From NCBI GenBank assembly GCA_001803045.1, contig MHAR01000020.1, positions 1-37,567 of the forward strand: a stretch of DNA of 37,567 nt, in the 5' to 3' direction. The position numbers were made by a program, and so were the translations under genes. This DNA comes from Ignavibacteria bacterium RIFOXYB12_FULL_35_14. Lineage in GTDB: Bacteria > Bacteroidota > Ignavibacteria > Ignavibacteriales > Ignavibacteriaceae. The notes beneath the pieces are model-generated. The model saw only the letters and a program-made list of their open reading frames with translations. It was not told the DNA's origin and made no database searches. Shown piece after piece: positions 32,908-37,567 of this stretch; the first letter of the stretch is position 1; every line of letters starts with the position of its first letter.

Positions 32908-33468
32908 TTAAGTAAACATATCTTTATTAAATTCCTTATCATCAGTTATCTGACCTTCTTTAAAAAATAGTTTTCGCTTAATATTTCCTTTTTCATCATA
33001 GATTGTCCAATCGCCATCTTTCTTACCGGCTTTGAAATATCCAATCTCCCTAATCTTCCCATTTTCAAAATACCATGTCCATTTGCCTTCGGACAGGTTG
33101 TTTTCAAAATCACCCACTGACTCCAATTGTCCGCTAGGGTAATAGTAGCGCCACTGACCTTCATTTAAATTTTCTTTTATTTTTCCTTCCATTTCAACGG
33201 AGCCATTTAGCGAACTTATTTTAAATTCTCCATTCTTTTTACCATCTACAACTTCGTACTCTAGTATTTTCTTTGCTAAAGTATCCACAACTTTTCCTGA
33301 AAATAATCTATCTTTACCAAGAACAAAAAGCAAACCATCACGTTCCTCGACCTTTGTGGATTCGCTTTCTGTTGCACATCCATAACTATAAAGGATATTT
33401 AATGTGCTCAATACTCCAATTAGAATATAAGCCGCAATCAGTTTTTTAGAATAAATCCCTCTGTACAT
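32908..33468 (-). CDS. MORN-repeat (YwqK-like) envelope protein
   Basis: This protein has about 186 residues if ATG 33468 (MYRGIYSKK) is the start; that ATG follows GAGGG by 5 bases, and no ribosome site supports the longer reading to 33507. A hydrophobic leader ends LNILYSYGCATES, so membrane anchoring or lipidation at the cysteine is possible. The body has at least four repeats of about 22 residues with the pattern G-x-(W/Y)-x-x-Y-x-x-x-G (EGQWRYYYPSGQLESVGDF, EGKWTWYFENGKIREIGYF, DGDWTIYDEKGNIKRKLFF). Such MORN-like repeats are common in YwqK and related proteins and probably form extended beta-hairpin sheets. The function is not known. A sigma-54-like site lies 31 bases before its predicted leader. 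Confidence 0.75.
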   Translation of the reverse strand: MYRGIYSKKLIAAYILIGVLSTLNILYSYGCATESESTKVEERDGLLFVLGKDRLFSGKVVDTLAKKILEYEVVDGKKNGEFKISSLNGSVEMEGKIKENLNEGQWRYYYPSGQLESVGDFENNLSEGKWTWYFENGKIREIGYFKAGKKDGDWTIYDEKGNIKRKLFFKEGQITDDKEFNKDMFT

Positions 33469-33510
33469 AAAACCCTCAGTAATTAATGACAAGATAACAT
33501 CATCCATGGG

Positions 33511-33525
33511 ACAATGTATATGCCA
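33511..33525 (-). promoter_or_regulatory. Sigma-54-type promoter upstream of the MORN gene
   Basis: On the minus strand this reads TGGCATATACATTGT, a good -24 box (TGGCAT) with TTGT at the -12 place and exact spacing. The predicted start near 33499 leaves a 31-base leader before ATG 33468, which also favours that start codon. Confidence 0.5.
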
Positions 33526-33779
33526 TTAAAAAGATGCGAAATTAGAAATAATTAGATGTTTTTTATCTCACTTTGAGAGTAACCAAGAGGGGGTAATTAA
33601 AAAGAAACAGACAGCAAGCAAATCTAAATTAATCAATGTTTTTTAATAGCAATAGTATTGGCTGCGGAGAAAAAAATGTAGAAGAATTTTCCGAATTGAT
33701 TGTAAAGCTCTACGGTTATTCTGAATGCTTTTGTAAAATGAAGAGAAGCGAAATTTATCAGATCAAATCAGAACATTTT

Positions 33780-35444
33780 TTAGATAACTAAATGTTCTTT
33801 GTATTCACCAAAAACTCTGCGCATAGTATTACAAATCTCACCAACGCTTGCATAACTTTTTACTGCGGATAAAATATACGGCATTAAGTTGTCCGTTCCG
33901 TTAGCTGCTTTTTCAAGTTCCTTTAGTTTGGATTTAACTTCAGCATTATTGCGTTCAGCTTTGACTTTTTTCAAGAATTTAATCTGCTCTTCTTGAACAT
34001 TCCTATTAATTTTAAGCAATTCCTTTTGGTCTTCTTCCTTTATCTGAAATTTATTTACACCAACGACAATTTTATTTCTGGCTTCCAATTCCTTTTCAAA
34101 TTTATAAGCTGCGTTTTGTATTTCAGTCTGAACATATCCAGCCTCTATCGCTGAAACCATTCCGCCAATCTCATCAATTTTTTTAATGTATTCTTCTGCT
34201 TCTTTTTCAATTTGATCGGTTAGAGCTTCAATAAAATATGAACCTGCAAGAGGATCAATAGTATTTGTTACTCCGCTTTCATATCCGATAATTTGTTGAG
34301 TGCGAAGCGCTATTCGGACTGATTCTTCAGTGGGAAGTGATAACGCTTCATCTCTGGAATTTGTGTGGAGACTTTGTGTACCGCCTAAAACGGCAGCCAA
34401 TGCTTGTATGGTTACTCGAACAATATTATTATCAATTTGCTGAGCGGTAAGAGTCGATCCAGCAGTTTGAGAATGAAATCTTAACATCATTGATCGAGGA
34501 TCTTTCGCCTCAAATCTTTCCTTCATAATTTTTGCCCATAATCGCCGGGCTGCTCTGAATTTTGCCACCTCCTCAAAAAGATCATTGTGAGCATTAAAGA
34601 AAAAGGAAATTCTTTTAGAAAAATCATCCAAGTCTAAACCGGATTTAAGAGCAGCTTCAACATAGGCAATTCCATTAGCTAAGGTAAATCCAACTTCCTG
34701 CGCAGCAGTTGAACCGGCTTCACGAATGTGATATCCGGAAATTGAAATCGTATTCCATTTAGGAACTTCTTTAGCGCAATAAGAAAAAATATTGTTGATA
34801 AGCCGCATTGACGGCTTTGGAGGATAAATGTATGTACCTCTTGCGATGTACTCTTTTAGAATATCATTTTGAATTGTTCCACTAAGTTTTTCTTTAGGAA
34901 TATTTTGCTTCTCAGCAACTGCGATGTAAAGTGCAAGCAGAACTGATGCAGGAGCATTTATTGTCATTGAGGTTGATACTTTATCCAAAGGAATTTTATT
35001 AAATAAAATTTCCATATCAGCAAGAGTATCTATTGCAACCCCAACTTTTCCAACTTCACCAAACGCAATTGGATCATCACTATCATATCCGATCTGAGTA
35101 GGTAAATCGAAAGCTACTGATAATCCCATTTGACCTTGGTTGAGGAGGTATCTGTAGCGTTCATTGGATTCTTTTGCTGTACCGAATCCTGCATATTGCC
35201 GCATTGTCCAAAGCTTTCCACGATACATTGTCGGCTGAATCCCACGAGTGAAAGGATATTTACCAGGGAACCCTATTTTTGATTCGTAATTATCTTCTTC
35301 TGAGGATGATGGTCCATAAAGCGGATCTATCGGAGTGAATGATACAGTTGTAAACTCTTTCTGTCTTTCAGGATTTTTCTCAATAGTTTTTTTATAATCT
35401 GTATTTTCCCAGTTACTTATTAACTTACTTAAATCTTTTCCCAA
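33780..35444 (-). CDS. Acyl-CoA (methylmalonyl-CoA type) mutase large subunit
   Basis: This 554-residue protein is the catalytic TIM-barrel subunit of an adenosylcobalamin-dependent mutase. It starts at TTG 35444 behind AAAGGA. Signatures are [18 protein letters not shown] and [19 protein letters not shown] (about 57-99), [15 protein letters not shown] (about 109-123) and [16 protein letters not shown] (about 238-253), with [12 protein letters not shown] further on. The cobalamin-binding C-terminal domain (DxHxxG) is absent, so a separate small subunit is required and none is in the window. [12 protein letters not shown] and [19 protein letters not shown] occur in archaeal-type methylmalonyl-CoA mutases and in isobutyryl-CoA mutases, so the substrate is not settled. 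It is coupled to the CoA-transferase 14 bp upstream. Confidence 0.85.
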   Translation of the reverse strand: MGKDLSKLISNWENTDYKKTIEKNPERQKEFTTVSFTPIDPLYGPSSSEEDNYESKIGFPGKYPFTRGIQPTMYRGKLWTMRQYAGFGTAKESNERYRYLLNQGQMGLSVAFDLPTQIGYDSDDPIAFGEVGKVGVAIDTLADMEILFNKIPLDKVSTSMTINAPASVLLALYIAVAEKQNIPKEKLSGTIQNDILKEYIARGTYIYPPKPSMRLINNIFSYCAKEVPKWNTISISGYHIREAGSTAAQEVGFTLANGIAYVEAALKSGLDLDDFSKRISFFFNAHNDLFEEVAKFRAARRLWAKIMKERFEAKDPRSMMLRFHSQTAGSTLTAQQIDNNIVRVTIQALAAVLGGTQSLHTNSRDEALSLPTEESVRIALRTQQIIGYESGVTNTIDPLAGSYFIEALTDQIEKEAEEYIKKIDEIGGMVSAIEAGYVQTEIQNAAYKFEKELEARNKIVVGVNKFQIKEEDQKELLKINRNVQEEQIKFLKKVKAERNNAEVKSKLKELEKAANGTDNLMPYILSAVKSYASVGEICNTMRRVFGEYKEHLVI

Positions 35445-35458
35445 GTGATTATCCTTTC

Positions 35459-36784
35459 TTAAACCAACGCTTTTCGGAAATATGTTTCGGAGACGTGGCG
35501 ATCTAAATCCTCCTGGAAATCTGGGTGCGCAATGTCAATCAAAGATTTTGTGCGTTGTCGGATAGTTTTTCCATAAAGATCAGCAACTCCAAATTCGGTA
35601 ACGACATAATGAACATCTCCGCGGGTAGTGGTTACACCCGAACCTTCAGTTAGATATGGAACAATACGAGAGATTTTTCCATCTCTCGCAGTAGATGGAA
35701 TTCCAATAATCGGTTTACCATCTTTACTTCGAGCTGCCCCGCGAATGAAATCCAATTGCCCGCCAAAACCGCTGTAGAATTTCGGACCCATCGAATCGGC
35801 ACAGATTTGGCCCGTTAAATCAACTTGCAATGCTGAGTTAATTGCAACCATTTTGTCATTCTGGGCAATTATGAATGGATCGTTTGTATAATCTGAAGGA
35901 TGAAATTCCATTAACGGATTATTGTCGATAAAATCAAATAATTTTCTTGTACCTAGAACAAACGAAGCAACTATTTTTCCTTGATGTAAAGTTTTTCTTT
36001 CGTTTGTCAGAATTCCTTTTTCAACAAGCTTTATCACACCATCGGAAAACATTTCCGTATGAATTCCCAAATCTTGCTTATCATCTAAATAATGAAGCAC
36101 AGCGTCGGGAATATTTCCAATACCCATTTGCAGGGATGAACCATCTTCTATTAAGCCTGCAATGTTTTTACCGATATTTTCATATATATCTTTTTCATCA
36201 TCTGCTAATGTTGCATAATCTGTTCTGAGCTCTATCAATGGCTCATCAACTTCAACGCAATAATCAATTTTATCAATATGAATGAAAGAATTTCCTAAAG
36301 TTCGAGGTTGTTTCGGATTGATCTGTGCAATGATGATTTTTGCACATTCAGTTGCGGGTTTAGTGATTTCAATTCCCACACCAAAACTGCAAAATCCATA
36401 TTTGTCCGGCGGTGAAACATTAATCAACGCAACATCAATGGGGAGAATGTTACGATAAAATAAATTAGGGATTTCAGATAAAAAGATTGGAGTGAAATCG
36501 GCTCTTCCTTCATTTACTGCTTTTCTAACATTTCCTCCGATGAATAATGCATTATGCCTGAAATGTCCTTCGTATTCCGGATCCGAGTAAGGTGAAATTC
36601 CTAAAGTAAGAAGATGGATCATCTCAACATTTTGAAGCTCTTTGTATCTTTTAGTAAGCTCAACTAATAAAACTTCAGGGCTGGCAGCTCCGGGATGAAC
36701 ATAAACTCGTTGATTTGATTTGATAACGGATACTGCTTTTTCTGCCGAAACTAATTTGGTTTTATAATTTTCTATCCATTTCAT
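35459..36784 (-). CDS. Acetyl-CoA hydrolase/transferase family CoA-transferase
   Basis: This 441-residue protein belongs to the 4-hydroxybutyrate CoA-transferase/acetyl-CoA hydrolase family. Features are [12 protein letters not shown] (about 29-40), [20 protein letters not shown] (about 131-150), [11 protein letters not shown] (about 240-250, with the likely catalytic glutamate in HTE), and [20 protein letters not shown] (about 333-352). ATG 36784 follows AGGA by 6 bases. It moves CoA between acyl groups such as acetate, succinate, propionate or 4-hydroxybutyrate. As the first gene of a pair with an acyl-CoA mutase, a role in propionate/succinate interconversion is likely. The exact acyl pair cannot be read. 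Confidence 0.87.
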   Translation of the reverse strand: MKWIENYKTKLVSAEKAVSVIKSNQRVYVHPGAASPEVLLVELTKRYKELQNVEMIHLLTLGISPYSDPEYEGHFRHNALFIGGNVRKAVNEGRADFTPIFLSEIPNLFYRNILPIDVALINVSPPDKYGFCSFGVGIEITKPATECAKIIIAQINPKQPRTLGNSFIHIDKIDYCVEVDEPLIELRTDYATLADDEKDIYENIGKNIAGLIEDGSSLQMGIGNIPDAVLHYLDDKQDLGIHTEMFSDGVIKLVEKGILTNERKTLHQGKIVASFVLGTRKLFDFIDNNPLMEFHPSDYTNDPFIIAQNDKMVAINSALQVDLTGQICADSMGPKFYSGFGGQLDFIRGAARSKDGKPIIGIPSTARDGKISRIVPYLTEGSGVTTTRGDVHYVVTEFGVADLYGKTIRQRTKSLIDIAHPDFQEDLDRHVSETYFRKALV

Positions 36785-36858
36785 AGAGATTCCTAATCAT
36801 TTAAGTTCAAAAAGTAGTGCAGTTCAAAACATAGGATCATCAGCGATATTCATCATAA

Positions 36859-36873
36859 ATAATGTATATGCCA
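36859..36873 (-). promoter_or_regulatory. Weak sigma-54-like site upstream of the CoA-transferase operon
   Basis: On the minus strand TGGCATATACATTAT shares its first 13 bases with the site before the MORN gene but has TTAT at -12. The predicted leader would be about 63 bases. Confidence 0.2.
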
Positions 36874-37086
36874 CAGAATTATTTTTCTCACTGTAAAAAT
36901 ATGAACTATTTTATAAGGGAAAAAGCTTGAGAACAATAAACCACACCATTTCTGGCAAAGGGATTATTAATTTTTCTCAATTGTTAAAAAGAACTTTTCG
37001 TTTAAGTTGACTTATTGTTCTATACCTGCCTAAAATAAATCTCAGTTTTTGTATTATTATTTTATACATCATGGTGCAATTATGAG

Positions 37087-37278
37087 AAATAAGCTGATAA
37101 GGTTATGTTTCACTAGGATATATGTGGTTACTTAGGTTTCAGAAAAATTGAGTGAAACGAAAATCCGCCTATGGAGGAGAAATATGCTCTTGTGGATTAA
37201 ACATCTAAAGGTGCAAACCTTAGTAACAGACTATCCGTCAGCTGACGGATAAATCTCTTTAACCTTATCAGCTTATTT
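37087..37278. repeat. 192-bp unit with perfect 19-bp terminal inverted repeats
   Basis: AAATAAGCTGATAAGGTTA (37087-37105) is the exact reverse complement of TAACCTTATCAGCTTATTT (37260-37278). Inside lies an 18-base perfect palindrome ATCCGTCAGCTGACGGAT (37233-37250) and a short GGTGCAAACC hairpin. There is no coding capacity and no evident target duplication. A MITE-like element or a structured RNA are the two readings. Confidence 0.65.
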
Positions 37279-37320
37279 ACAAAAATTAAAAAGATAGACA
37301 TAATCCGCTGTTTAAAAGTT

Positions 37321-37428
37321 CTCCTGTCTTCCGCAAGCGATTTTCGTTGAAAAACCAACTCATTGAAAAATAATGACTTAACTTTTTTAAACTTGTTGTC
37401 TTGGGTGCTGTATTGCGGAAAACAGGAG
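37321..37428. repeat. 108-bp unit with 16-bp inverted repeats
   Basis: CTCCTGTCTTCCGCAA (37321-37336) pairs with TTGCGGAAAACAGGAG (37413-37428) with one mismatch. It lies 42 bases after the larger inverted-repeat unit and has no coding capacity. Confidence 0.5.
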
Positions 37429-37567
37429 TTGCCTAAACGGTTTCTCTGAGACTAATCTGAATCGCGAGAATCTGGGTTTATTTTTTGGTTCTACCGTTAA
37501 TAGTGTGAAAATAAGTTGAGTTTGCCGTTGAAGAAGAGAATGGCAATCCTCAGATTATCAAAATTTC

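Larger units (their letters stand above)
36785..37567. other. 783-base end region without a gene
   Basis: No reading frame here is supported on either strand. The first part must hold the CoA-transferase promoter. Two inverted-repeat units (37087-37278 and 37321-37428) occupy the middle. The last 130 bases show nothing I recognise. Confidence 0.5.

Noticed and set aside
33636-33791. A 51-codon plus-strand frame (MFFNSNSIGCGEKNV...) overlapping the mutase stop
   Set aside because: It has no ribosome site, no recognisable family and overlaps the end of a gene on the other strand. Chance is likely.

Overview
The window is AT-rich bacterial DNA and most likely comes from a member of the Ignavibacteria/Chlorobi-Bacteroidota side of the tree. 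The main pointer is the secreted 1,049-residue protein at 5352-8513, which ends in a T9SS type A sorting domain containing the NFPNPFN motif. The window also encodes a PG0541-type protein behind an RND pump and a split acyl-CoA mutase. The assignment is inferred from gene content, not from a marker gene.

Layout. (1) 79-1593: the back half of a UvrD-like helicase with a DEDDh exonuclease embedded in it and no visible ATPase half. (2) 1833-11114: a co-directional sugar locus with a GH2 beta-mannosidase, an aldo/keto reductase, a large secreted multidomain protein, and a secreted (alpha/alpha)6 glycosidase/phosphorylase-like protein. (3) 11416-20638: a type I restriction-modification operon (hsdR, hsdS, hsdM). 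It also holds a REP-associated tyrosine transposase (RAYT), a two-TM coiled-coil protein, a PD-(D/E)XK-like nuclease and a RhuM-Fic protein. (4) 20822-22978, minus strand: DedA and an AGCS amino-acid:sodium symporter. (5) 23502-25969: NfnA/NfnB-type flavoproteins. (6) 26034-32014: a TolC/adaptor/RND efflux operon with a PG0541-like small protein. (7) 32243-33468: two small lipoprotein-like genes. (8) 33780-36784, minus strand: a CoA-transferase and acyl-CoA mutase large subunit operon. (9) 36785-37567: no gene seen, but two inverted-repeat elements.

The restriction operon is the unusual part. Five copies of a 51-52 bp palindromic element lie in it, all in the same orientation. Two flank the RAYT gene, one follows hsdM, and two sit inside hsdS, where each encodes exactly 17 in-frame residues in the linker between the two target-recognition domains. 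A different 30-bp palindrome splits the LPEG-W motif at the start of the second recognition domain, again in frame. The operon also carries diverged duplicate gene ends: a second hsdR tail after the RAYT, a second hsdS head before the nuclease gene, and a second dedA tail at the island edge. Together they suggest repeated allele exchange or gene insertion that copied or replaced gene ends. They also suggest that a domesticated REP/RAYT system has been reshaping the specificity subunit's linker.

Sigma-54-like -24/-12 sites precede both small lipoprotein-like genes and, more weakly, nfnA and the CoA-transferase operon. Assignments rest on reading motifs and translations by eye; no database search was run.
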